The notes under the pieces: model-generated
The model's database searches: none
What the model was told of the DNA's origin: nothing
The model's input: only the letters and a program-made list of their open reading frames with translations
Shown here: piece by piece, positions 8,111-16,720 of the stretch
How the letters are laid out: every line of letters begins with the position of its first letter
How positions within the stretch are numbered: the first letter of the stretch is position 1
Source: a bacterium
GTDB lineage: Bacteria; Electryoneota; RPQS01
Length of the DNA: 17,783 bases
NCBI GenBank assembly: GCA_016702305.1
Contig: JADJEH010000007.1
Span: 1-17,783 of the forward strand
Reading direction: 5' to 3'
Program-made: the position numbers and the translations under genes

Positions 8111-9199
8111 ATGCACGATCGCCTATTTATTCCCGGTCCGGTGGAAGTTCGTCCTGAATTGCTGCAAGCGATTTCCAAGCCGCAGGTCGGCCACCGCACG
8201 CAAGCCTATATGGATGTCCACTCGGCCACCATTCCTCTATTAAAGAAGATCCTCTATACCGAGCAGGACGTCCTGCTGTTCACCTGTTCGGCGACAGGGG
8301 TGATGGAAGGTTCGTTGCGCAATCTGTGTCAGAAGAAGGCGCTGGTCACGGTCAACGGCGCGTTTTCCAAGCGCTGGTTCCAAATTGCCGGCTTCAACGG
8401 CATTCCCGCCGACAAGCTGGAAGTGCCGATGGGGCAGGCGGTCAGGCCTGAAGCAGTAGACGCGGCTTTGGCGACCGGACAGTATGACCAATTCTGCGCT
8501 GTCTTCAACGAAACTTCGACGGGCGTGCGCGCACCGCTGGAGAAATACTCGGAAGTGCTCAAGAAATATCCCGACGTGATGTTCTGCGTGGATGCAGTGT
8601 CGGCGATGGCCGGCGACAAGATTGAAACCGACAAGCTCGGTCTCGACGTGTGTTTGGCCGGAACGCAGAAGTGCTGGGGCCTGCCGACGGGGATGTGCGT
8701 GACGATGATTTCCAATAAGGCGATGGCTAAGGCCGCGACGGCTAAGGCGCCGGGTTACTATGTGAACTTCGTGGACGCAAAGAAGTACAACGACAAGCAT
8801 CAGACGCCGCATACGCCGGCGATTCCGATTTTGTTCGGTCTGCATGCGCAGGTTGAACACATCGTCAATGTCGAAGGACTTGACAACCGTTGGGCGCGCC
8901 ATCTGGAAATGCAGAAGCTGACGCACGAGTGGTGCAAGAAGGCCGGATTTGAACTGTTCCCCGAGAAGGGTTATGAATCCGTAACGCTGTCGTGCATCAA
9001 GAAGCCCGATGGGTTTGATTTCAAAACCTTGAACGGTCAGCTTTCCAAGAAGCATCATTGCGTGATTTCCAACGGTTATGGCGACATCAAAGAGCAGACA
9101 TTCCGCATCGCGCATATGGCCGATACGACGGTCGCCGAGATGAAGCTGTTGTTCGGATGGATTGACGCGATTCTGGCTGAGACGAGCGTCACCGCGTAG
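8111..9199 (+). CDS. Class V PLP aminotransferase (serine-pathway or alanine-glyoxylate type)
   Basis: A 362-residue cytoplasmic PLP enzyme. It shows the usual class V landmarks: N-terminal FIPGPVEVRPELLQA and GHRTQAY, FNETSTGV near 132-139, PLP-nitrogen Asp161 in CVDAVSAM, and Schiff-base Lys187 in LAGTQKCWGLP. The family covers alanine-glyoxylate, serine-pyruvate and, in several deep lineages, phosphoserine aminotransferases; Thermotoga pairs such an enzyme with SerA. A SerA gene on the same strand 7.6 kb downstream makes a phosphohydroxypyruvate-to-phosphoserine role likely, but the sequence alone does not fix the substrate. The start has GGAG nine nucleotides upstream. A terminator follows. 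The frame is intact. Confidence 0.9.
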   Translation: MHDRLFIPGPVEVRPELLQAISKPQVGHRTQAYMDVHSATIPLLKKILYTEQDVLLFTCSATGVMEGSLRNLCQKKALVTVNGAFSKRWFQIAGFNGIPADKLEVPMGQAVRPEAVDAALATGQYDQFCAVFNETSTGVRAPLEKYSEVLKKYPDVMFCVDAVSAMAGDKIETDKLGLDVCLAGTQKCWGLPTGMCVTMISNKAMAKAATAKAPGYYVNFVDAKKYNDKHQTPHTPAIPILFGLHAQVEHIVNVEGLDNRWARHLEMQKLTHEWCKKAGFELFPEKGYESVTLSCIKKPDGFDFKTLNGQLSKKHHCVISNGYGDIKEQTFRIAHMADTTVAEMKLLFGWIDAILAETSVTA

Positions 9200-9216
9200 C
9201 AGACGGTCAAGATGAC

Positions 9217-9245
9217 AAGGGATGGTGTAAGGCCATCCCTTTTCT
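9217..9245 (+). terminator. Rho-independent terminator after the aminotransferase
   Basis: A perfect 9-bp stem (AAGGGATGG at 9217-9225 and CCATCCCTT at 9233-9241) with a 7-nt loop runs into a short T-rich tail. It begins 17 nt past the stop codon and separates the aminotransferase from the secreted-protein island. Confidence 0.75.
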
Positions 9246-9295
9246 CTGCCGAAGCCGCGCAGAACGCGACTTATCATTTACCAAGGGGAGGCGGT

Positions 9296-9868
9296 ATGGC
9301 TGGCTGGAAATTTGTACTGTTGTTTGCAGTCGGTTTGTTGGTCGTGTTTCTGTTGCTGTGCCAGGATACGCAAAACGGCGGAGCGCCGCCCGCTCCGGTG
9401 CCAGTGCCGGTCCAGCTGCTGCCCGGCGAGAGGAACGACCCGTCGTATCGGCAGCCGATTATCGAGAGCGTCTTCGACGGCGCCTGCGCGCTGGACACAA
9501 TCTGTCCATCCCGGCGGTCGGACTGTGTGACAAAATCGTTTGTTGCTCAGAAAGACACGGTGTACCATTTGTACGCCGTCTATGCCAACGGCGACACGAC
9601 ACAACCGAGCTGCGTCTTGTGCGCGAGCTTGTATCACATTCGCGCGGCGGGCGATACGGTGCTTGTGACCAGTATAGAAACCGCTTGCCCGACCGGCGGG
9701 CCGTGGGCGGACCATCCGAGGTTGGCGAAGGACTCGACCTACATGCTGTCGGCGTGCCTGCACAAGTGCGGCGACATGTCCAATTGCCAATGCGGCGAGA
9801 TGGTTGATGCGTTTGCCATCGTTTCAATGCGCGATCTGCTCGATGAGTTGAAGCGGCATTTCAGATAG
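9296..9868 (+). CDS. Cys-rich single-helix exported protein, unknown
   Basis: A 190-residue protein I do not recognise. The start at 9296 is set by GGGGAGG just upstream. Residues 4-21 form one hydrophobic helix ending at Cys22; the residue before that Cys is Leu, a poor lipobox, so membrane anchoring is more likely than lipidation. A Pro/Val linker (PPAPVPVPVQLLPGE) follows. The rest holds ten cysteines at 64, 70, 77, 106, 109, 131, 154, 158, 164 and 166, including CVLC and CQC, an even number suited to disulfides or metal binding in the periplasm. It ends in an acidic/basic helix (DLLDELKRHFR). It precedes the first T9SS cargo gene by 67 bp on the same strand. Function unknown. Confidence 0.75.
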   Translation: MAGWKFVLLFAVGLLVVFLLLCQDTQNGGAPPAPVPVPVQLLPGERNDPSYRQPIIESVFDGACALDTICPSRRSDCVTKSFVAQKDTVYHLYAVYANGDTTQPSCVLCASLYHIRAAGDTVLVTSIETACPTGGPWADHPRLAKDSTYMLSACLHKCGDMSNCQCGEMVDAFAIVSMRDLLDELKRHFR

Positions 9869-9935
9869 CTTCTCTGCTCGGCGATCGACGCTCTCCTTTG
9901 CGGTGGGTCCCGCTACCAATTTGAGGGAGAAGATT

Positions 9936-11384
9936 ATGCTTGCGGTTATTTTGCTTCTTATGGTGAGCTGCGCTTGGGCGCAGCCCGTGTTCGGGCCGTA
10001 TGGGGTGTATGAGTCGGCGTCGCGGATTGGCGACCTTGAAGCCTGTGTGCGCGGCGATACGTTGGATGCAGTGTGGATTTCGGATGCGCAGGTGGTTTGG
10101 CAGCGATTCAACCTCGCAGCCGCCGCGCCGCTTGGCGATGCGCGGATCGTTGACACACTTCACAATTGGCCAAAGCTCGAATTGCATGACCTCACTGCGC
10201 GAAATGACTCGTCGTGGTGTTGTGTGGTGTATGAGGATGAGGCGGTTGGCTACGGTATGCCAGGGGCCAATGTTTCCGGTTTCTTGTGTCCCGACAATTA
10301 CGTATGGTTGGACTCAAGTGTCTCATACTACTACATCGGCAAGGGTCCGCGCAGCGGCTTTTCGGTGCGCGGACGCGAGGGTGGTCACGCCACCGTCATG
10401 TGGCTGGGAGAACATTGGGACCCGCACATGTACGGTATCACCATCTTTGGTGCAACGATTTCCGCTGATGGAGAAATCCTGAATAAGTGGGACGTTGCGG
10501 AATCGCCGCTTGACAGGAATCGCGCCACACGAGCAGTTGATTGGTCCTCAAACGACACTTTTGTTCGCACATTGTTCCCCGGCGTCGTCAACACAGGCGT
10601 CATTTCCTGCTACGTAACGGCTGAATCAGGAGAGTGCGACTATTCCGGTGACCTAAGCAATCCCATTTACACGATGATCGAGCTTGAGCGCATCACTGGC
10701 TCACTTGCCCTTGCCCTCTATTCGGAGGACAATTCGCAAGATGATCCGAGAGTTGCCCGGGTGAGCCGCCCTGATTCCACACAGTTTGAGTTTGAGTATC
10801 TCGGCCCGGTCGGCCTAAATTACGTCACATCGTCTTTCTTCCACCGCGACTTTGGGTTTGCAGTGGTCGAGGCCAATCCGGGTTATCTGCTGGTTGCGCG
10901 TGTGGACACGACCGGACAACCAGTGCAACCGGTGGGAGTGCTTTACGAAACGAGCGGCACGAGCCTGATCGCCAACGCGGATGTCACCATCACCGACGAC
11001 GGCAAAGTCGTGTGTGTGTGGAGCGAGTATGACGACGAGAGCGAAGGCCCGCGCAGGCTGAAGACGGCGTGGGTGGCATGGGACGAGTTTGTAGATACAC
11101 CTGATCAATCTGCTCCAGCGCCGCAGGAGTTCACCCTTTCCGCCTATCCCAATCCGTTCAACTCGAGCGTGACGATTTCATTTGAATTGCCGCGCTCCGG
11201 AGATGTTGAGCTTAATATCTTTGATCTGAACGGGCGGCTCGTCGAGACACTTCGAGACGATTTCAGCACGGCCGGAACGCATACGTTGAATTGGTCACCG
11301 GGAGATCTCGCCAGCGGTGTGTATTTTGCACAGATGGAAGCGATGAGCGCACAACGAACTCGGAAGATGCTCTTCATCAAGTAA
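9936..11384 (+). CDS. T9SS cargo protein A (secreted, propeller-like, unknown)
   Basis: 482 residues. The start at 9936 has GAGGGAG upstream and begins a signal peptide (MLAVILLLMVSCAWA, cleavage before QP). The middle is beta-rich with short Asp/Gly turns (VTITDDGKVVCVWSEYDD; YLLVARVDTTGQPVQP), suggesting a repeat or propeller fold, with no catalytic motif I recognise. The last 80 residues are a T9SS type A sorting domain: AYPNPFNSSVTISFELP, then LNGRLVETL, SGVYFA and a basic end. A block around HRDFGFAVV and ARVDTTG matches equivalent blocks in proteins B and C. The DNA for the sorting domain is nearly identical to that of B. It is expected to be exported across the outer membrane and its tail removed or anchored. 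Confidence 0.85.
   Translation: MLAVILLLMVSCAWAQPVFGPYGVYESASRIGDLEACVRGDTLDAVWISDAQVVWQRFNLAAAAPLGDARIVDTLHNWPKLELHDLTARNDSSWCCVVYEDEAVGYGMPGANVSGFLCPDNYVWLDSSVSYYYIGKGPRSGFSVRGREGGHATVMWLGEHWDPHMYGITIFGATISADGEILNKWDVAESPLDRNRATRAVDWSSNDTFVRTLFPGVVNTGVISCYVTAESGECDYSGDLSNPIYTMIELERITGSLALALYSEDNSQDDPRVARVSRPDSTQFEFEYLGPVGLNYVTSSFFHRDFGFAVVEANPGYLLVARVDTTGQPVQPVGVLYETSGTSLIANADVTITDDGKVVCVWSEYDDESEGPRRLKTAWVAWDEFVDTPDQSAPAPQEFTLSAYPNPFNSSVTISFELPRSGDVELNIFDLNGRLVETLRDDFSTAGTHTLNWSPGDLASGVYFAQMEAMSAQRTRKMLFIK
11128..11329 (+). repeat. 202-bp direct repeat, copy 1 (sorting domain of cargo A)
   Basis: Aligns without gaps to 12615-12816 with five mismatches that I counted (about 97.5% identity), while sequence before and after diverges at once. 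It encodes most of the T9SS sorting domain. Confidence 0.95.
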
Positions 11385-11464
11385 CCTCAAGTTTGGGGAA
11401 CCAGCCGAGAGTATTCCATGCGGATGCTCGCGTTCAGTTTCACAACCATCCCTTGGAGGGGACT

Positions 11465-12871
11465 ATGAAGCGCTTTCTTCTCATGTTGGTGCTGGCGACA
11501 CAGCTTGGTGTTGCATTCGGCCAGGAGGTGCGGGGGCCGTTTACTATCCCCATTGGCTCCTACAACTTCAACCGTATCAATATTGCCTTTGTCGTTGAGG
11601 ACACTGTTGAGTTTGTGGCGGGAAACAGCCGCGGTGTTGGGCATTGGTCTTATTCCCAGTCAGCGGACACCTTTGTCACGTATCCGCACTATCTGTTAGA
11701 AACTGCCTACCCGTGGTCAACGACGCTCTACGATCCCGCTACATTTGTTGATGGCTGGGCTGCCTTAGCTTACGAACAACTTGTTGAATCTGAATTTGAT
11801 TACGGCTACAACCGCTTGCATTTGATTCAGTCTCACAACGGAGCAATCACGTCAACAGTCATTGACTCCGGTCGGACACACCGTTTCTGGGTTGACAGCC
11901 TGTCCCGGCGCACGTTGGACGCTTCTATCATCGCAAGGCAGGATGGCGGCTTTTATACAAAGCGACAGATGCTTAACGCTGTTTGGAATAACGCGGGAGG
12001 GTGGCAGCTTGTTCATGAGAATGAGGTTCGCGAGTACACGACGGGTGATGCAACACCGATATTTCGTGACATACCGTGCTATGGTGATCTGTATTCGGGC
12101 CGCGCAGATTCCTTGCTGATTGCTGATTTCAACAACACGGATGACCATTCTGTGTCCGCTTGCGTCGGCACCCGCAGTGCAAGCTTAGCAATTCCACCAT
12201 GGGATGACTGCGTTATCCAGAACTATAGCGTCATGTTCACCTGGAACTATGGCATCCTACTCTTGACCGGTTACTCTCCAGTTCTGCAACTAAGGCAGCT
12301 AACATTCGACGGGAATTGCGAACTTCTCTCTGAGGTTAACGCAGTCGCGCAGAATGTCGCAACGCACCCCGATTATGGGTACAGCCTGATTACGCAAGGA
12401 TCGCCTGGGCGGTTCGGGCAAATGAACCTTCAAGGTGAACTCGTCCGTGAGCCGGCGCCATTCACTCAGAGCCTCGGCCTGGTCATAGACAAACATATCG
12501 CGGACAATGGCGACACGTATGTCCTTACGGGGAGCACTTTTGAAATGCAGTTCTTTGCAATCCCGTGGAATGCCGTGCTTGATTCCCGTGGTGTCATGCC
12601 GGAAGTTCCACAACAGTTCACCCTTTCCGCCTATCCCAATCCCTTCAACTCGAGCGTGACGATTTCATTTGAATTGCCGCGCTCCGGAGATGTTGAGCTT
12701 AATATCTTTGATCTGAACGGGCGGCTCGTCGAGACACTTCGAGACGATTTCAGCACGGCCGGAACGCATACGGTCAATTGGGCGCCGGGAGATCTCGCCA
12801 GCGGTGTGTATTTTGCCACGCTGGAGACATCGTTCGCCCACACCACGCAGAAGATTCTGTACCTAAAGTAG
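11465..12871 (+). CDS. T9SS cargo protein B (secreted, unknown)
   Basis: 468 residues. The start at 11465 has GGAGGGG just upstream, followed by a signal peptide (MKRFLLMLVLATQLGVAFG, cleavage before QE). The body is beta-rich and carries IIARQDGGFY and ATHPDYGYSLITQGSPG, which align with blocks in cargo C and more weakly in A, then FAIPWNAVLD ahead of the tail. The sorting domain (AYPNPFNSSVTISFELP through SGVYFATLE to KILYLK) is almost the same as in A at DNA level. It lies 80 bp after A and 17 bp before the TonB-dependent receptor, so it is probably co-transcribed with the receptor. No enzymatic motif seen; surface binding or structural role is an inference. Confidence 0.85.
   Translation: MKRFLLMLVLATQLGVAFGQEVRGPFTIPIGSYNFNRINIAFVVEDTVEFVAGNSRGVGHWSYSQSADTFVTYPHYLLETAYPWSTTLYDPATFVDGWAALAYEQLVESEFDYGYNRLHLIQSHNGAITSTVIDSGRTHRFWVDSLSRRTLDASIIARQDGGFYTKRQMLNAVWNNAGGWQLVHENEVREYTTGDATPIFRDIPCYGDLYSGRADSLLIADFNNTDDHSVSACVGTRSASLAIPPWDDCVIQNYSVMFTWNYGILLLTGYSPVLQLRQLTFDGNCELLSEVNAVAQNVATHPDYGYSLITQGSPGRFGQMNLQGELVREPAPFTQSLGLVIDKHIADNGDTYVLTGSTFEMQFFAIPWNAVLDSRGVMPEVPQQFTLSAYPNPFNSSVTISFELPRSGDVELNIFDLNGRLVETLRDDFSTAGTHTVNWAPGDLASGVYFATLETSFAHTTQKILYLK
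12615..12816 (+). repeat. 202-bp direct repeat, copy 2 (sorting domain of cargo B)
   Basis: Second copy of the unit at 11128-11329, offset 1487 bp. The five differences are one C/G change near the PNPFN codons and four clustered in the HT(L/V)NW(S/A)PG region. Confidence 0.95.
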
Positions 12872-12888
12872 CAAGGGGAATTCGCGCC

Positions 12889-15268
12889 ATGATTCGTTTG
12901 TTGACCGCTGTTTGCATGTTCGCAATCGTCTGTACCTTTGGTTACGGGCAAACCAAGCCCATTACCGTTGTTCGCGCCGATACGCACGAGCCCATTGTCG
13001 GCGCATGGGTGTATGACGAAGCGCAGCTTGTGGTCGTTCAAACGGATGTGAACGGCGCGTTTGATCTCGGCAAGTTCGACGATCATCAACCCTGGTGTTT
13101 TTTCATCCCGACTACGTGCGGCGGCTGCTGAACCGCGATCAGATCGGCAACGAAAATTTTACGGTCGCGCTCGAGCGCGTGAGCTATACGACCGACGAAG
13201 TGGTCATCCAAGGCCATCGCTTCGGCAATGATCGCGCGCAAATCGCCCAGGCGATCGCCGAAGTCACCGCCAAGCAAATCGAGTTTCAACAGCCGCGCAC
13301 GACTGCCGAAGTGCTCGAAAGCGGCGGCGTGTTCGTGCAGCGCAGTCAATACGGCGGCGGCTCGCCGATGCTGCGCGGCTTCACGGCGAACGGCGTGCTG
13401 CTCGTGCTCGACGGTGTGCGCATGAACAATGCGATCTATCGCGCCGGAAATTTGCAGAATTCAATACAGGTGGACGCCAATGCGCTGGGCTCGGCCGATA
13501 TTCTGTTCGGGCCCGGTTCGGTTCAATACGGCAGCGACGCGATGGGCGGTGTGATGGTCTTTAACACCACTGATCCGCTGCCCTCGCTCTTGAAAACGGC
13601 GAAGGTTGACGCACGCGCCTTTACGCGCTACGCGACAGCCAACGATGAACGCACGGTCGGCGGGACAATCGAATACGGGATGCGAAAATGGGCGCTCCTT
13701 GGGAATGTCACCTACAGTGATTTTGGTGATCTGCGCTCGGGAAACGTGCGCAGCGACGCCTATCCCGATTACGGCTGGCGGCGCGAATATGTGGCGCGCG
13801 AAAACGGCGCCGATGTCATTGTGCGGAACGATCACTCGACGGTCCAGCGTTTCACCGGGTATACGCAGGCCAATGTTCTCGGCAAGGTGCGCTATTGGCA
13901 TAATGCGCATCTCAATCTTACCTACGGACTGGTTTACACGACCTCGTCGAATATTCCGCGCTACGACCGATTGGAACAGTATCGCAACGGCGCGCTGCGC
14001 TACGCTGAATGGTATTACGGGCCGCAAGAGTTGCTGCTAAACCGTCTGACCGCCCACGCATCGGGCGGCGGCGCGCTGTTTGACGAAGCCGAGTTTACAG
14101 TCGCGCATCAGGACTACCAAGAAAGCCGCCACGACCGTACGCGCGACAACGACAGCCGCAATGATCGCACTGAAGACGTCAGCATATTCTCCGTGAACGC
14201 CGACATGAGTCGAGCGCTGGGCTCGGGCACGCTGTTCTACGGCGCTGAAGCGGTACTGAATGATGTGCAGTCTTCCGCGCAGAAGTACAATATTGTGACC
14301 GGCGAAACCGCTGCGCAATCCACGCGTTATCCCGACGGCGGAGCAACACCACGCAACTGGCCGCATACTGCGGTTGGCGGGCGCCAGTGTCCCGCGCGAT
14401 TGTTATGACTGCGGGCCTGCGCTATTCGCATAACATGCTCACATCAAAGTTTGACGATCAGTCGTTTTTTGCCTTCCCCTTTGACGAGATCAAGTACGAC
14501 AACGGCGCGCCGACGGCGAGCCTCGGCGCGGTCTACAACGCGGCGGCCTGGCAGGTGCGCGGCGCGTTGGCGAGCGGTTTTCGCGCGCCGAATGTGGATG
14601 ATGTCGGCAAGATCTTTGACACAGGGAACGGCGTGGTCATCTTTCCCAATCCCGAACTGAGTTCGAGTATTCTACAACGGTGAGCTTGGCCTGGCGCGTG
14701 ACTTCGGCCGCTTCAGCGCCAGCGCTACGGGTTACTATTCGATGCTGCGCGACGCCGTGTTGGTGCGCGACGCACAGTTCAACGGTGCGGATTCAATACT
14801 CTATGACGGCGCAATGGCGAAAGTCAAATCGCTGCAGAATGTCGGCGAGGCGTTTATTGCCGGGCTGGATGTGCAGGCGAAGTGCGAGATCAATGAACGA
14901 TTGACCGCGAGCACGCAGCTTTCCACTGCGCAAGGCCGCGACACCGAGAGCGATTTGCCGCTGCGCTCCGTGCCGCCGCTGTTCGGGCAGACGAGTTTGA
15001 TCTGGCAGCAGGAGCGCTGGGCGGCGGAGCTGTTCGCGCGGTACAATGCGTGGAAACAGCTTGATGACATGCCGATTTCCGGCGGCGAGGTTACGGCGTA
15101 TACGGATGATGGCGTGCCGTCGTGGTGGACGTTGAATGTACGCGGAGACGTCAAGCTCGTTGAGCATCTCGAACTGGTCGCGGCGCTGGAAAACATTCTC
15201 GATCTGCATTATCGCCCATACGCATCGGGTGTGAGCGCGCCGGGCCGGAATCTGATTCTGAGCTTTGA
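12889..15268 (+). CDS. TonB-dependent outer-membrane receptor, heme/siderophore-like (frameshifted)
   Basis: About 790 codons in at least four pieces. The start at 12889 (AAGGGG upstream) leads a signal peptide ending FGYG before QTKP, then a carboxypeptidase-regulatory-like domain (ADTHEPIVGAWVYDE), a TonB-box-like DEVVIQGHRF, and a plug with SPMLRGFTANGVLLVLDGVR, MNNAIYRAGNLQN and FGPGSVQYGSDAMGG. This plug resembles the hemoglobin/transferrin/HmuR group of Bacteroidota receptors. Barrel pieces follow (VMTAGLRYSHN, ASGFRAPNVDDVGKIFD, LENILDLHYRPYASG), ending NLILSF. Frame breaks: 13098-13103 (six T), about 14340, and between about 14650 and 14690 (probably two). No stop follows the terminal Phe unless one base is missing in TTTGA near 15266, so the end given is inferred. 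Ligand unproven. Confidence 0.88.
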
Positions 15269-15325
15269 GGGCGGAGTTGTAGGTTCTTGTTTTCTTCTTC
15301 GGTGGGTCCCGAGAGGAGAGGTGTT

Positions 15326-16720
15326 ATGCGATGGATTCTTGTGGTCATCGTTTTCTCCACGGTCACCTTGGCGCAGCCCGTGGAGATGTTTGAGATTCCG
15401 TTCGGTGGCGTGGCGGCGCCGCTTGGGGTGTTGGCGGTGGCCAATGACGACAATATCGCGGATGTTTTTGTCAAGTCAACGGACGGTTCGGTGTATAAGC
15501 TGACGTATGATTTGGTGGCGCACGAAGTGATCGGAACGCGCGTGCCGATTGCGCTCGGCAGTTCGGTGCGCTACGGTTTGCTGACTGCGGCGTCCTTGGG
15601 GAACGGACGATGGGCCGTCGTGCTGAGCGGCTGTCTTAACTGCTCTGTCGCGGCGGAGCGCTACCAGGCCTTTCTGATTACGGGTAGCGGCAATGTGATG
15701 GACTCAGACGAAATGATTTATGACGTCGAGGCTGGCGGCATCTTCGCTACGTTCGGACCGTTGACGGACGCGCGAATTGCGCGGCATCCCGAGGGCGGAT
15801 TCTTTGTCACCGGATCGGCAACCGGAATGTGGGGCGTTGAACCGACGGCCGAACTGTTCAGTTGGGCACACGATCTTAGTGCGCCGTACTATTCCTATTA
15901 CTCGGTGGGCGACCACATCATGCGCGTGTTTCCGCAATTTCTCACCGGTGACACACTGTTGATTCTGAGCACGCGCAGTCTGGGCGGAACAGCGGCCGCG
16001 TGGTTGTCGCCCTGTCTGACGCCGGAGTGTTCAACACAAGTTATGGGATGGGATGTTTCGTTGTTCGCTGAAGCCATGCTGCGGACGCCGGGAGGCCGCA
16101 TCATCGCGTGGCATGGGGATCAGATTACGGAGCTATTGTCTGATGGCGGACTCGACACGTTGAACGATGCGGCAAGCGAACCGCATTGGTCCGCGCGCTT
16201 TGCGGCGCATCCGGACTACGGCTTTGCCGCGATTTGGCAGTACGGGCAGTCCACGATGCTGGCTCGCGTGGATACGAACGGCAGCGCGCCGGCGGCGGAC
16301 GGCTCTGTCGCCTGGAACGTCGTGCCGCAGTCCGCGTTCGTGAGTTTTGACGGCGACGGTGCGCTATTGGCGGGCTATGCAGTCAATGACACAACGGTGG
16401 GCCTGACAAGGGTACCGTGGACTGCGCCGCTGAATGTGCCTGCCCCGCCGATGGTTATTCCTAAGACATTCCTGCTCAGAGCATTTCCCAATCCGTTTAA
16501 CTCGTCGGTCAGTATTGAGTATGACTTGCAAAACGCCGCCGATGTCCGCCTAAATATCTTCAACACACTAGGTCAGGAGATCGCCACGCTTGCTGATGGC
16601 CGCTCCGCCTCCGGAACGCATACGCTGGTCTGGTCGCCCGCTGCCGCCAGTGGTGTGTACTTCGTCAAGCTCACGGCGGGTGAACTTGTAACCAGTCAGA
16701 AGATTTTGTACATTCGATAG
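15326..16720 (+). CDS. T9SS cargo protein C (secreted, unknown)
   Basis: 464 residues. The start at 15326 has GGAGAGG upstream and begins a signal peptide (MRWILVVIVFSTVTLA, cleavage before QP). It is beta-rich with ARIARHPEGGFFVTGSATG and FAAHPDYGFAAIWQYGQ, aligned with cargo B, then ARVDTNG as in A and TRVPWTAPLN before the tail. The sorting domain (AFPNPFNSSVSIEYDLQ, LGQEIATLADG, SGVYFVKL, KILYIR) is diverged from A and B at the DNA level. It follows the TonB receptor by about 57 bp. Two CxxxxC-type pairs (SGCLNCS; SPCLTPECS) could form disulfides. The frame is intact. Function unknown. Confidence 0.85.
   Translation: MRWILVVIVFSTVTLAQPVEMFEIPFGGVAAPLGVLAVANDDNIADVFVKSTDGSVYKLTYDLVAHEVIGTRVPIALGSSVRYGLLTAASLGNGRWAVVLSGCLNCSVAAERYQAFLITGSGNVMDSDEMIYDVEAGGIFATFGPLTDARIARHPEGGFFVTGSATGMWGVEPTAELFSWAHDLSAPYYSYYSVGDHIMRVFPQFLTGDTLLILSTRSLGGTAAAWLSPCLTPECSTQVMGWDVSLFAEAMLRTPGGRIIAWHGDQITELLSDGGLDTLNDAASEPHWSARFAAHPDYGFAAIWQYGQSTMLARVDTNGSAPAADGSVAWNVVPQSAFVSFDGDGALLAGYAVNDTTVGLTRVPWTAPLNVPAPPMVIPKTFLLRAFPNPFNSSVSIEYDLQNAADVRLNIFNTLGQEIATLADGRSASGTHTLVWSPAAASGVYFVKLTAGELVTSQKILYIR

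Noticed and set aside
8240..9277. 345-codon minus-strand open frame opposite the aminotransferase
   Set aside because: Fully antisense to an intact, motif-complete class V aminotransferase; its composition (many Arg/His/Leu) is typical of a shadow frame.
11128..12816. The 202-bp direct repeats as insertion-sequence or transposon ends
   Set aside because: They are in-frame coding sequence for a known sorting domain, with no transposase, terminal inverted repeats or target duplications between them.
13098..13103. Programmed frameshifting at the T6 run in the TonB receptor
   Set aside because: No downstream stimulatory structure was identified, and several unrelated genes in the window have similar breaks, so sequence error is simpler.
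15269..15503. Extension of the TonB receptor frame into the cargo C gene
   Set aside because: TonB barrels end in a terminal Phe, seen at NLILSF. The following residues are out-of-frame reading of cargo C, whose own start, RBS and signal peptide are clear; a missing base before the stop explains it.
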